Below, in pieces: positions 23,801-33,887 of a stretch of 64,000 bases of DNA; position 1 is the first letter of the stretch, and each line of letters opens with the position of its first letter. Made by a program: the position numbers and the translations under genes. The stretch is from the NCBI RefSeq assembly GCF_905171775.1, contig NC_053499.1, forward strand, positions 81,552,907 through 81,616,906. Reading direction: 5' to 3'. Under the pieces are notes generated by a model. The model had not been told where the DNA came from, searched no databases, and was given only the letters and a program-made list of their open reading frames with translations. Origin of the DNA: Rana temporaria (lineage: Eukaryota; Chordata; Amphibia; Anura; Ranidae).

Positions 23801-24631
23801 TCATTCGAAAGGTTGAAGGAGGAATTCCCCTTATGGGGAGGAACACATTACCAATATATTAGACTAGCCCACGCGATTAGAGCACAGGGTTATTGTTCCG
23901 CGCTGCGCCGGGAAGAGTCTCGCTTCTTGGGTTCAGTTTTTGCAGATACAGAGAAAAAGGGCTTTATTTCCAGGTCATATCAACAGCTACTCGCACCCAT
24001 ACAAGCACCCGATGTTCTTCCCTGTAGAGAGAAATGGGAGAATGACATAGGACCCATAGATGGGGAACAATGGGAGCAAATACTGAGTACTGGCCCCTTG
24101 GTTTCAGTCTCGGCGGCCCAAAGACTGTCACATCTATTTATTCTCCACAGAGTCTATCGAACTCCAGTACAATTACACCGGTGGGGTAGACGAGATACAC
24201 CCATATGTCCCAAATGCCAGGCACATCCGGGAGACCTCATCCACATGCTTTGGAGGTGCCCCAAGTTAGTAAGGTACTGGAGTGCGGTGCTCAAAATCAT
24301 TAACTCTACCTACCAGGTCCAGTTGCCGGTAAGCCCACTGGTGTGCTTGCTGGGGGGTATAGATGAGGACCTGTACCTGCCTCCTGTCTACACGGCCTTG
24401 CTTAGACTGCTATATTTGGCACGGAAACTTATAGCAAGATACTGGTTGTCTGCTCGGGTTCCGTCGAGCCGACAGTGGGCACAGGAGGTCAATAGGATCC
24501 TTATAAGGGAGAAGAACACATACCTGCATAGAAAGGCACCACAGAAGTTTGCCAACATATGGCAGGGATGGCTGGGGTCTCCGGAGGTTGCCCCTCCACA
24601 ACTGGTACTTGATAGGCTGTTAATTGGTTAA
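20842..24631 (+). pseudogene. L1-B ORF2 (endonuclease-reverse transcriptase), one frameshift
   Basis: ATG 20842 starts the endonuclease (MSWNVRGLSDGVKR, CLQETHL). A single-base slip near 21238-21243 moves the frame, and a 1125-codon frame then continues through MGDFNNVID and SDHSPLV (endonuclease). The RT follows with KAPGTDGLPIE, LSLDAAKAFDSVEW, GTRQGCPLSPLLFALAL and YADDALLYL near 22935. The C-terminal motif CPKCQAHPGDLIHMLWRC lies near 24208. All catalytic residues are present. This is the best-preserved LINE in the window; only the one indel prevents a full-length product. Confidence 0.9.
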
Positions 24632-25060
24632 AACCTTGGTTAAGTGGAAGGGCGCGATGGGGTCATCTCTATAAATTACTAGGTGAGAGGTAATCGGGCT
24701 AAGTGATCTAGTGAAGGTTGTACCTATGGCATCAGGCCGGCTGGGGTTTTTTTTTTTTTTTTTTTCTTTCTTTTTTCCCCCCCTTTTTTGTTTGTATAAT
24801 ATGTTTAAAGTGCCTACAGTTGGAGCACCAGATGTACGGAAAGATCGCATAAGAACTACTGCTGTGTTAATGTATTGCTCCTCGGCTTTATGCTTGAATA
24901 GCTTTGCCCCAGGTGTGGCACAGCTTTCTTTAGGTCATTTAAATGCGATGTACATGTATGTTATTTTGTACTGCTACTGTTTTTCTTTTTTTCAAAATAA
25001 AAACTTTACTGATTTAAAAAAAGTAGTTAGACTTGTTAAATGGAAAAAGTATAACTAATG

Positions 25061-25581
25061 TCGCATACAGACGATCGTTTTTTGTGATGAAAAAAAATGA
25101 CGTTTTTGAAAACGTCATTTAAAATGATAGTGTGTGGGGAAAATGTCGTTTTATGTCTTCAGAAAAACGACCAAAAAAAATTCGAACATGCTCGAATTTT
25201 TTGTGTCGTTTTTCAAAATGTCATTTTTTGTGTCAATGAAAATGATAGTGTGTGGGCAAAACGACGTTTTTAAACCCGCACATGCCCAGAAGCAAGTTTT
25301 GAGACGGGAGGTAAAACTACCATTCATAATGGAGTAAGCACATTCATCACGCTTTAACAGACAAAAAAGCACGAATCATCTTTTACTAACAAGTAACCAG
25401 CTAAAAGCAGCCTCAAGGCGAATAGAACTTCCCCTTTAGAGTGCCGTCACTTTGTTCATCATTTTTCAAAATGAGGGTGTGTATGCTCCATCGTTTTTGA
25501 AAATGAAGTTTCAAAAATGTCGTTTTTTTTCATCACTTCAAACGTCATTTTTTTTTCATCACAAAAAACGACCGTCTGTCG
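25061..25581. mobile_element. MITE with about 40-bp terminal inverted repeats
   Basis: The left end (ACAGACGATCGTTTTTTGTG, then ATGAAAAAAAATGACG) matches the inverted right end (complement of CGTCATTTTTTTTTCATCAC and AAAAAACGACCGTCTGTCG). The interior repeats AATGATAGTGTGTGGG twice. Adjacent TAA trinucleotides may be the target duplication. No transposase is present. It could be Harbinger- or mariner-related; the superfamily is not settled. 25582-25785 is AT-rich with nothing recognised. Confidence 0.7.
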
Positions 25582-25785
25582 TAAAGGTTCAAAAATGACA
25601 AATTTGCAACTGTTAAAAAAAAAAATACTAAAAGGGAACTAATCAAAAGGAAAAAAGAAAAAGGGGAAAAAAACAAAAAAAAAACACGCATGATGCGAAG
25701 CCACTAGAGAGACGTTATGGGCGGTCTAACCGTGAGCAAGTCTCGCTGTCAAGTGTGAGCGGAGTCTGAAGTGGACAAAAAAAAA

Positions 25786-26960
25786 CTGCAGCGTTCGCAG
25801 AGTCAGGCCTGATCTCTATGATCGCTAACAGTTTTTTGGTAGCGTTTGACTCAGTCGCTGACAGGTCAGGTGCTTTTTTACCTGTGAATCTTACCACTGT
25901 ACCCCTAAATGTACCCCTAAATTTAGAGCCCAAAATGGCAAATCGAAGGTACAGTAGTGAAGAGGCCTACACATTTCTGAGCATGACAGATAGTGAGGAG
26001 GACGTCACGCATCTGTCAGATTCTGGCTCAGAATACGATCCTGTCCACGACAGTGGCTCCCTGACAGATAGCTCTGACGACGAAGTTGTGGTCCCTGCCA
26101 AGGTCAGGCGTACCAGTCCCCCGATCTTCTGCTGTCGCTGAGGTGCAAGAACCACAAGGCTCTCATATGGAGCAGAGAAGTACTAGCGCCGCTATTCCTT
26201 CTGGTGAACTGGCAAGCACCAGCGGCCTAGTACATCCTGGTCGTACATCCAGCACTGCAGTATCACGTGGTGATGTGTGCGAGTCCCATAAGTGCAGTTC
26301 AAGCTGGCGAGGTGGCAAGCACAAGTAGTGTCCCGCTGCCACCAAGAAGAAGAAGACAAAGACAGGCCCGTCGTGCCCATAGTGCCCTTCCTGCTGCATT
26401 CGCCAATCCTAATTGGGTACCCATCACTTCTGCAGCACCCGTACTTCCCCCATTCACTGGCCAACTCGGAATTCAGGTGGATTTTTATTCACTGTTTTTC
26501 ACTGAAGATCTCTATAGATCTATTGTGGACCAAAGCAATTTGTATGCTGGTCAATACATCGCCGCTAATCCCCAGCTGTCCCTTGCCAGAGATTGGAAAC
26601 CCATTGCGGTTTCCGAATTTAAAACCTTCCTGGGCCTATCCATCCTTATGTGCATTACTAAAAAGAGTGAACTGCGGTTATATTGGTCCACACACCCAAT
26701 TCACTATATGCCCATTTTCTCTGCCTCCATGGCCAGGACACGATACAAGGAGATTTTGCGGTTCATGCATTTCAGTGACAATGAACTCTGTCATCCTCAG
26801 GGAGACCCTGGATACGATCGGCTCTACAAAATTCGGCTCCTCGTAAACCACTTCAACGAATGTTTTGCTAACCTTGTATAATCCCCATCAAGTTGTCTGC
26901 GTTGATGAGTCCCTGATTAAGTTTTCTGGCCGCTTGTCTTTCAAACAGTATCTTCCCAGA
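25786..26960 (+). mobile_element. piggyBac element fragment
   Basis: This carries the leader word CTGCAGCGTTCGCAG, then a broken piggyBac transposase gene. The 3' half of the gene is missing, because the foldback element begins at about 26961 within it. No TTAA-flanked end was recognised. Confidence 0.75.
25935..26960 (+). pseudogene. piggyBac transposase, N-terminal half, frameshifted
   Basis: The start at 25935 (MANRRYSSEEAYTFL) leads into an acidic N-terminus (SDSGSEYDPVHDSG) typical of piggyBac/PGBD proteins. Frameshifts occur near 26110 and 26300. The DDE_Tnp_1_7 domain is then clear: DLYRSIVDQSNLYA, FKTFLGLSILMCI and RYKEILRFMHFSDN. After a further slip near 26880 comes VDESLIKFSGRLSFKQYLP, which holds the first catalytic Asp region. 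It is truncated there by the foldback element, so the remaining catalytic residues are lost. Confidence 0.85.
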
Positions 26961-28289
26961 AGGAATGAGCCGAACACCCCCCTGTTCGGTTCGCACCAGA
27001 ACTTGCGAACACACCAAATGTTCGTGTGAACTTTAGAACCCCGTTAAAATCTATGGGACTCGAATATTTGAAATCTAAAGTGCTAATTTTAAAGGCTAAT
27101 ATGCAAGTTATTGTATTAAAAAAAGTTTTTGGGGACCTGGGTCCTGTTCCAGGGGACATGTATCAATGCAAAAAAAAGTTTTAAAAACTGCCGTTTTTTC
27201 GGGAGCAGTGAATTTAATAATGCTAAAAGTGAAACAATAAAAGTGAAATATTACTTTAAATTTCGTACCTAGGGGGGTGTAAAGTTAGCATGTGAAATAT
27301 TGCATGTTTCCCGTACATAGAACTGTCCCTGCACAAAGTGTCATTTCTGAAAGGAAAAAAAGTCTTTTAAAACTGGATTTTTTTTTCTTTTTTTTTTTAT
27401 TAATAAAGGATTTTTTTCTACAGTGTGTGTGTGTGTTTTCCAACTATTTACACTTCCTTTGTGAAATGGTAGGGGTACAATGTACCCCATTACCAATTCA
27501 CATAGGGGGGGCAGGATCTGGGGGTCCCCTTTGTTAAAGGGGTCTTCCAGATTCAGATAAGCCCCCCGCCCGCAGACCCCACAACCACCGGGCAAGGGTT
27601 GTGGGGATGAGGCCCTTATCCCCATCAACATGGGGACATCCTCCCCATGTTGAGGGCATGTGGCCTGGTACGGTTCAGGAGAGGGGGGCCGCACTCTGTC
27701 CCCCCTCTTTTCTGCGGCCGGCCAGGTTAACGTGCTCGGATAAGGGGTCTGGTGTGAATTTTTGGGGGAACTCCACGCCATTTTTTTAAAATTTGGGGTG
27801 GAGTTCCCCTTAAAATCCACACCAGACCTGAAGGGTCTGGAATGGATATTTGGGGGGAACCCTACGTCATTTTTTTTTAAATTGACGGCGGGGTTCCCCT
27901 TAATATCCATTCCAGACCTGAAGGGCCTGGTATTGAAATTTGGGTTTCGCAAGTCTGGTTTTAAAATACTTTTTTTCTTTCAGAAATGACACTTTGTGCA
28001 GAGTTCTAAGTACTTGAAACATGCGCTATTTCACATGCTAATTTTACACCCCCCCTAGGTACGAAATTTAAAGTAATATTTCACTTTTATTGTTTCACTT
28101 TTAGCATTATTAAATTCACTGCTCCCGAAAAAACGGCCGTTTTAAAACTTTTTTTGCATTGATACATGTCCCCTGGAGCAGGATGTTCGAGTCCCATAGA
28201 CTTTAACGGGGTTCTAAAGTTCACACGAACATTTGGTGTGTTCACAAGTTCTGGTGCGAACCGAACAGGGGGGTGTTTGGCTCATCCCT
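26961..28289. mobile_element. Foldback element with about 350-400-bp inverted arms
   Basis: The left arm 26961-27380 and right arm 27955-28289 are inverted copies (for example TGAGCCGAACACCCCCCTGT at the left, its near-complement at the right). The left arm carries some extra sequence near 27060-27130. Flanks differ: piggyBac at the left, L1-C at the right, with no matching duplication. The centre (27440-27955) is a series of imperfect hairpins related to those in 14.2-15.5 kb and 53.65-53.98 kb. There is no ORF. Confidence 0.8.
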
Positions 28290-29581
28290 AGTCGGAAGGA
28301 TGCTGGCGCAACTGGTGAAGTCGAACTCCCTCCCCTCTGATATCCGGTCTATTAGAGCAGCAGGAGGGGCAATAACATCAGACACCTCAGAGATAGTGCA
28401 GACCTTTCAGGGGTACTATGAAAAGCTGTAAACCGCCCAGAAGGTGGAGATGGAAGTAGAAATGGAGTTTTTTTGGGGAGGTTAGAAATCCTGTCTATTA
28501 CACAAGAGGAAAGAGAAGAGTTAGAAACTCCAATATCACTCGTAGAAATCCAGCAGGCAGTAGCAGATATGGCAAATCAAAAGTCGCCAGGCCCAGACGG
28601 GCTCCCGATTGAAATATATAAATATTATGGAGAAATATTACTACCAGAGCTCATAAAAGCATTAAATGGAGTGGCCACGGAGGGAAGACTCCCAGCGTCA
28701 ATGCTGGAAGCAACTGTTATACTTATACCAAAAGAAGGCAAGGACCCCCTAGAACCGGCTGCATATAGACTAATTTCCCTCTTGTGCTCCGATGCCAAGA
28801 TAGTAGCTAAAGTCTTGGCATTGCGGCTTCACAGGCTTATCTCAAAATTGATCCATCCAGACCAGACGGGATTCATAGCTAATAGATCTACCAGCATGAA
28901 TATAAGAAGGACTTTTTTAAATCTACAAAACCAGACGGAGTCTGAGGGAACAAAGGCTGTATTGTCACTGGATGTGACCAAAGCGTTTGACAGTGTAGAA
29001 TGGGGTTATATTTGGAGGGTGATGGGAAAGTTTGGATTTGGTCCGAAATTTACTGGCTGGATAAAAATACTGTATGACAGTCCTAGCGCCAAACTTAGAA
29101 TTAATAATGAATCTTCAAAAAAGATTCTATTGGAGAGGGGGACGAGACAGGGGTGCCCATTGTCGCCCCTGCTCTTCGCCCTAGCGATGGAACCGTTGGC
29201 GATTGCCATAAGGTCAAGCACTGAGATAACCGGATTCCAAAGGAAGACGGGAGACGAACGAATCGCGCTATATGCCGATGATATTCTCCTCTACTTGGGT
29301 GATACGGAACAATCACTGGTAAAAGCAATGAGTATAGTAGAGGAATTTGGTAGCTTTACGGGCCTAGAGATAAATTGGGAAAAATCTGAGTTATTACCGG
29401 TAGACCAAATTGGAGAAATTGTGGCATTGGGAATGCCACAATTGACGGTGGTGGACACACTGAAATATTTGGGGATATTGGCGACGAAAGATCCCAATCA
29501 ATATATAGATAAAAATCTAATTCCCCTACTGGCTAAATTTAAACAAAAAATCTATATTTGGAAATGGCTCCCCTTATCAGT
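28290..29581 (+). pseudogene. L1-C ORF2, RT part before the PLE insertion
   Basis: This is a 5'-truncated L1 ORF2. The linker (MLAQLVKSNSLPSDIRS) reads to a stop at 28429-28431, and the frame slips near 28470. It is then open through KSPGPDGLPIEIYKYY, LSLDVTKAFDSVEWGY, GTRQGCPLSPLLFALAMEP, and YADDILLYLGD near 29270. It stops matching at LPLSV (29581), where the PLE insertion begins, and resumes in frame at 48776 (AGRCSLIKMIWQPQ). It is closely related to L1-B but a distinct copy. Confidence 0.88.
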
Positions 29582-29722
29582 ATACCCCAGTATACCACAT
29601 TATGACGGGACGAGTAAACCTGATCAAGATGATCTGGGCCCCACAGTTGCTATATATTTTGCACAATGCCCCAGTGTGGATCCCGAAGTGCTTGCGCCCT
29701 TCCACTTAACCAAGGTTTTAAC
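29582..29722 (+). other. Chimeric L1-derived block at the PLE 5' junction
   Basis: After 21 bp of unassigned sequence, 29603-29692 is a 90-bp match to L1-B 23244-23333 with no difference seen. 29694-29722 is then the reverse complement of L1-B 24627-24655 (29 bp). The 90-bp piece corresponds to the ORF2 codons that directly follow the interrupted L1-C codons. This looks like filler DNA made during insertion or repair. Confidence 0.85.
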
Positions 29723-29760
29723 AGATACAAACAGCATTTCACAGTGATACTCCGCAAGCA

Positions 29761-30456
29761 TTGGACCAAGATGAGGAAATCAAAAATAAATTCAAGGAAC
29801 ACAAAAAATTACTCGTAAAACATTTGAATAGAAAATGGGATGTTACATCTTTGGAAACTTATATATCCCATAAAATTGTCCCGAGGGGTTTAAGGGATAA
29901 AGTTATTCCGGCTGAACATCTCCACACAGAAAGCTTCCTTCCAAAATGGAGGGAGCTTTGTATAAATCACGGTCTGGCTGTCATCGCCCTGATTGTTGAA
30001 GAGGAGAAATTACAATTACTATCTATTCAGCAGGAGATAAAAATTAGCTCCGAGGGTTTGGATGAATTAAAAGACGAGGAGGAATTTGTCAAACAAAACG
30101 AACAGCTTAAGAAAGACATTGAAAAAGTACAGTTAAACTTAAAAATAACCAAACAGGGCAAATTTAAACGTGACCTAATTGATTTTGAGAAAGGGGAAAT
30201 CTTTGACCTCACGACTCGTCGTGGCCGAAATAAATCGACAACACGAGTCGGGCGATCACAATCAAGATCCCGTCGACGTAAACCACCGAGTGATATTGAG
30301 GACGACCAGACTAAAACGGTTATTTTTTTAGACGAACTGGGGGAAACGAGGAACGACGACCCAGCCCAACCTCCAAAACACAAGTCAAACGTCAAACAAT
30401 TAAAACCATGCCAGACCACACAGGAACGAACATATACCAGGAGCCAGAAAAAATAG
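29761..30456 (+). CDS. PLE ORF1 protein (231 aa)
   Basis: An intact frame upstream of and overlapping the RT frame by 49 nt, in a different register. The product is highly charged. It has a probable coiled coil (about residues 80-140, rich in E, K, L, Q) and a basic serine-arginine tract (about residues 155-175). Upstream ORFs of this sort occur in several PLE lineages; their role is unknown and may be RNA binding. The ATG/ATT start choice near 29761 is uncertain because the element's 5' end is rearranged. Confidence 0.6.
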   Translation: MDQDEEIKNKFKEHKKLLVKHLNRKWDVTSLETYISHKIVPRGLRDKVIPAEHLHTESFLPKWRELCINHGLAVIALIVEEEKLQLLSIQQEIKISSEGLDELKDEEEFVKQNEQLKKDIEKVQLNLKITKQGKFKRDLIDFEKGEIFDLTTRRGRNKSTTRVGRSQSRSRRRKPPSDIEDDQTKTVIFLDELGETRNDDPAQPPKHKSNVKQLKPCQTTQERTYTRSQKK

Positions 30457-32888
30457 TTGTTAAAAATAATCGTCCATTTCAAGGTGAAGAACCAAATTTG
30501 GGTCTTGATGACCTGAGGGTCATCAATTTGTCAGACTTCACCTTGACCAAGGACCACCAAACACTCCTACAAAAGGGCATGTCCTTCTCACCGGTAACCA
30601 ATATGGATGAGTTCACTGTGTTCAAAGACATTTCCCTGTTCCTCCGCAAGGTATACTACCGATCATTATTCTCTAATGAAGGTGTCGGTGTAATTAACCA
30701 ACATCAAGTTGAAAGCGAGGACCAGGCAATTTTGGACATCCTGAACTCCTTACTGGCAGAAAATATGACCTTGGATGAGGAACCTTCAACTTGTATTAGA
30801 CGGGTCAACCTAAAGATAAAATCGCTTAAAATGCCACCCCTATCTAAAAATAGATGGCTTAAAACTTTCCTAGACATGGTACAAATCGATCTGGAAAAGA
30901 TCGATTGGTCCAAAAAAATTACTGATAACTTAACAACAGGTGAGAGGAAAGCCCTGAAAGAATTACAGAATGACAATAACATTGTCATTAAAAATAGTGA
31001 TAAAGGTGGAAATGTTGTACTGTTGACTCCAAATCAATATGAAAGTGAGGCCAAACGTTTACTGAGCGATACTTCCACCTATATGAAAATGGATCATAAT
31101 CCATTAAATACTGTGGTCACAGAATTAAATTACAAACTAAGTCTGGCGAAAGAGGAGGGCCTCCTAACTATCAAGGAACATGATCATTTACGAGTCAACG
31201 AGTACAACATCCCCACCTTTTACATTATACCAAAGGTCCACAAAAATTTGGACAAACCGCCGGGCAGACCGATCGTGTCGGCCTGCCAGGGACCCTTGGA
31301 ACGCATGGGACGATACTTGGACCTTATGCTAAAGGAGATGGTGACCGACCTAAAGTCCTTTGTACAAGATACACAACATGTACTGGCAAAATTGGATGCT
31401 CTTGGCACCTGCCAGCAACCTGAGGGCTGCTTATTGGTTGGTATAGATGTAGAGTCATTATATACCTCGATACCCCATGAGACTGGCATTCGGGCAGTTG
31501 GGGCCTTCTTGGAAAGTACCTACCCCCTCTCAGGACCACAAAACAAGTTCATTATTGATCTATTGGAGTTTGCTCTTATGAACAATTATTTCCAATTTAC
31601 GGGAAACTTTTACCGACAAATACGAGGTACTTCGATGGGTGCGGCCTGGGCACCGGCCTATGCCTGCCTACACCTAGGCCTCTGGGAAGAAGAAGACGTT
31701 TATACCTCGTCTATGTACAGCCACCATGTACTCACCTGGTGGCGGTACATAGACGATGTCTTAATGATATGGAAAGGAGATACCGAATCACTGCATCGAT
31801 TTATGACCGAGCTCAATCGGAATGGACGTAACATCCATTTAACTTATACAGTTAATCCAGAACATCTATCCTTTCTTGATTTACTAATCACCCTAAAAGA
31901 AGGCAAATTGAGTACCTGTACCTTTCGTAAGAATACCGCGGCCAACACCCTCCTATACGCCACCAGCCATCACCCACACTGGCTCAAAAACGGTATTCCG
32001 GTGGGCCAATTTATGCGCATAAAACGCAACTGTTCCAACATCTCTGATTACCGCCGCGAAAGCCACGACTTGTATACGCGATTTCGCGAGCGGGGTTACT
32101 CGCATGGTCAAATTAAAAAGGCCAGAAAACGTGCGGCCATCAGAGATCGCGTGGACCTGTTGACCAAAAAGAGATCACTGGACCAACATGGCATGAATTC
32201 AAATGAGCCCATTAGAATAATAACTCCATTTGGCTCACAGTGGAATTCGGTTCGAACTACCCTGGAGAAACACTGGGGAATCCTAACCAATGCTCCAGGC
32301 CTTTCTAAAATAGTCAGTGCTGTACCTAAATTGGTGGCACGACGTGCCCATAGTCTTGGCGACATCCTAATCAAATCGGAATTTGTGAAAGAACCCAACG
32401 CCACGTGGCTGTCTGACTATCCGAGATCTCTGGGTATGTTCCCCTGCAATAAATGTCAGATATGCCCCTATGTCGACCGTACATCCTCCTTTCAGGATGC
32501 ACACGGACAATGTGATTTTGAGATCAGGGACTTGATAAATTGTTCGACAACTAGAGTGATTTATTTAATCACCTGTCCCTGTCCCAAAATATACGTGGGA
32601 AAAACGAAACGTGCCCTGAAAGTTCGGATAGGTGAGCACTTACGTGAAATTAACGAAAAACAAAAAACCCCCGAAAAACCACTCGCCAAGCATTTTGCTG
32701 AACATCACAATAGATGCTCCAAGGGCATGACCGTGAAGGGAATCTATGCCCTCAAACTACCTGGCAGACGAGGTGACTTTGACCGTATCCTACAACAAAA
32801 AGAGAAGTGGTGGGTATATCGTCTCAAATCACTTGTCCCCGTTGGCTTGAACACTGAATTAAACTTACAAGTCTTTCTAAACTCATAG
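30408..32888 (+). CDS. PLE reverse transcriptase with GIY-YIG endonuclease, intact (826 aa)
   Basis: One uninterrupted frame. The N-terminal part contains GMSFSPV (near residue 57). The PLE signature IPKVHKN with PPGRPIVSACQGPLERMG lies near residues 273-300. RT motif A is VGIDVESLYTSIPHE, followed by GTSMGAAWAPAYACL and the catalytic RYIDDVLM (about 447-450). The Cys-rich linker CNKCQICPYV (about 683) precedes a C-terminal GIY-YIG nuclease (VIYLITC...YVGKTKRALKVRIGEH, about 715-745). The nuclease nicks target DNA and the RT copies the element RNA; the RT group is related to telomerase. Placement in the Neptune/Poseidon-type GIY-YIG PLEs is inference. No disabling change is seen in the frame. 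Confidence 0.92.
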   Translation: MPDHTGTNIYQEPEKIVVKNNRPFQGEEPNLGLDDLRVINLSDFTLTKDHQTLLQKGMSFSPVTNMDEFTVFKDISLFLRKVYYRSLFSNEGVGVINQHQVESEDQAILDILNSLLAENMTLDEEPSTCIRRVNLKIKSLKMPPLSKNRWLKTFLDMVQIDLEKIDWSKKITDNLTTGERKALKELQNDNNIVIKNSDKGGNVVLLTPNQYESEAKRLLSDTSTYMKMDHNPLNTVVTELNYKLSLAKEEGLLTIKEHDHLRVNEYNIPTFYIIPKVHKNLDKPPGRPIVSACQGPLERMGRYLDLMLKEMVTDLKSFVQDTQHVLAKLDALGTCQQPEGCLLVGIDVESLYTSIPHETGIRAVGAFLESTYPLSGPQNKFIIDLLEFALMNNYFQFTGNFYRQIRGTSMGAAWAPAYACLHLGLWEEEDVYTSSMYSHHVLTWWRYIDDVLMIWKGDTESLHRFMTELNRNGRNIHLTYTVNPEHLSFLDLLITLKEGKLSTCTFRKNTAANTLLYATSHHPHWLKNGIPVGQFMRIKRNCSNISDYRRESHDLYTRFRERGYSHGQIKKARKRAAIRDRVDLLTKKRSLDQHGMNSNEPIRIITPFGSQWNSVRTTLEKHWGILTNAPGLSKIVSAVPKLVARRAHSLGDILIKSEFVKEPNATWLSDYPRSLGMFPCNKCQICPYVDRTSSFQDAHGQCDFEIRDLINCSTTRVIYLITCPCPKIYVGKTKRALKVRIGEHLREINEKQKTPEKPLAKHFAEHHNRCSKGMTVKGIYALKLPGRRGDFDRILQQKEKWWVYRLKSLVPVGLNTELNLQVFLNS

Positions 32889-33503
32889 GACAACTTTGAT
32901 TATGTCTTTTCTTACCCCATGAGATATAAACCGTGATGCACTTTGGGACATCATGCACACTATTAAAGTTTACTCTGGCTATTTCCACCTCCTATACTTA
33001 TATCACCTCTGATACATGATTGCCAAATGCCCAAAACAAACACCTCACACTATCTTTAATTCAATAGGTTTTTATTACATTTTTTCAGAGATAAACACAA
33101 TGAGCAAAACGTTTTGTACATATCATCAGAAAATCTCGATAACTTAGTTGCAAGGTAAAAGTTATATATCAATATTCCCATATACTGTATTGAAGGGATA
33201 CACCTCTAGACACGTCTTCCCTCTAGGTCAACAGAACTCTCGAACTATGGCGGTCTCGGAAAAGAACGGGAGACCAGAGGGTATACAGGGAGTGCAGAAT
33301 TATTAGGCAAATTAGTATTTTGACCACATCATCCTCTTTATGCATGTTGTCTTACTCCAAGCTGTATAGGCTCGAACGCCTACTACCAATTAAGCATATT
33401 AGGTGATGTACATCTCTGTAATGAGAAGGTGTGTGGTCTAATGACATCAACACCCTATATCAGGTGTGCATAATTATTAGTCAACTTCCTTTCCTTTGGC
33501 AAA

Positions 33504-33887
33504 ATGGGTCAAAAGAAGGACTTGACAGGCTCAGAAAAGTAAAAAATAGTGAGATATCTTGCAGAGGGATGCAGCACTCTTAAAATTGCAAAGCTTCTGA
33601 AGCGTGATCATCGAACAATCAAGCGTTTCATTCAAAATAGTCAACAGGGTCGCAAGAAGCGTGTGGAAAAACCAAGGCGCAAAATAACTGCCCATGAACT
33701 GAGAAAAGTCAAGCGTGCAGCTGCCAAGATGCCACTTGCCACCAGTTTGGCCATATTTCAGAGCTGCAACATCACTGGAGTGCCCAAAAGCACAAGGTGT
33801 GCAATACTCAGAGACATGGCCAAGGTAAGAAAGGCTGAAAGACGACGACCACTGCACAAGACACACAAGCTGAAATGTCAAGACTGG
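33504..33887 (+). pseudogene. Tc1-type transposase, N-terminal DNA-binding part
   Basis: ATG 33504 (MGQKKDLTGSEK) is followed at once by a TAA at 33540-33542. The frame then continues with the paired helix-turn-helix region (YLAEGCSTLKIAKLLKRDHR, then an RRKITAHELRKVKR linker). The gypsy element interrupts it after the QDW codons at 33887. The frame resumes unshifted at 40628 after one copy of the 5-bp target repeat. Confidence 0.9.

Larger units (their letters stand above)
19011..25020 (+). mobile_element. Nearly complete L1-type LINE (L1-B) with 15-bp target duplication
   Basis: The element is bounded by the 15-bp direct repeat AAGTAGTTAGACTTG (18996-19010 and 25021-25035). It starts GGGGCGTGGCTTGCAGCCGA and ends with AATAAAAACTTTACTG and a short A run. 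Length is 6010 bp, with ORF1 and ORF2 in order. The 5' start resembles that of L1-D, so this is probably a full-length insertion. It carries one frameshift in each ORF. It landed just past the 3' part of L1-A. Confidence 0.92.

Noticed and set aside
25938..26881. Domesticated piggyBac (PGBD-like) host gene
   Set aside because: Several frameshifts and loss of the catalytic half show a dead transposon, not a conserved host gene.
28700..29500. Bacterial-type defence or retron-like RT system
   Set aside because: All RT frames in the window match L1, L2/CR1, PLE, DIRS or gypsy motifs with their usual partners. Nothing prokaryotic is present.
33090..33125. Hammerhead-like CTGATGA on the minus strand
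   Set aside because: No GAAA follows (reads CAAAAC) and stem II is only 2 bp. It belongs to the L1-D 3' UTR, not a PLE.
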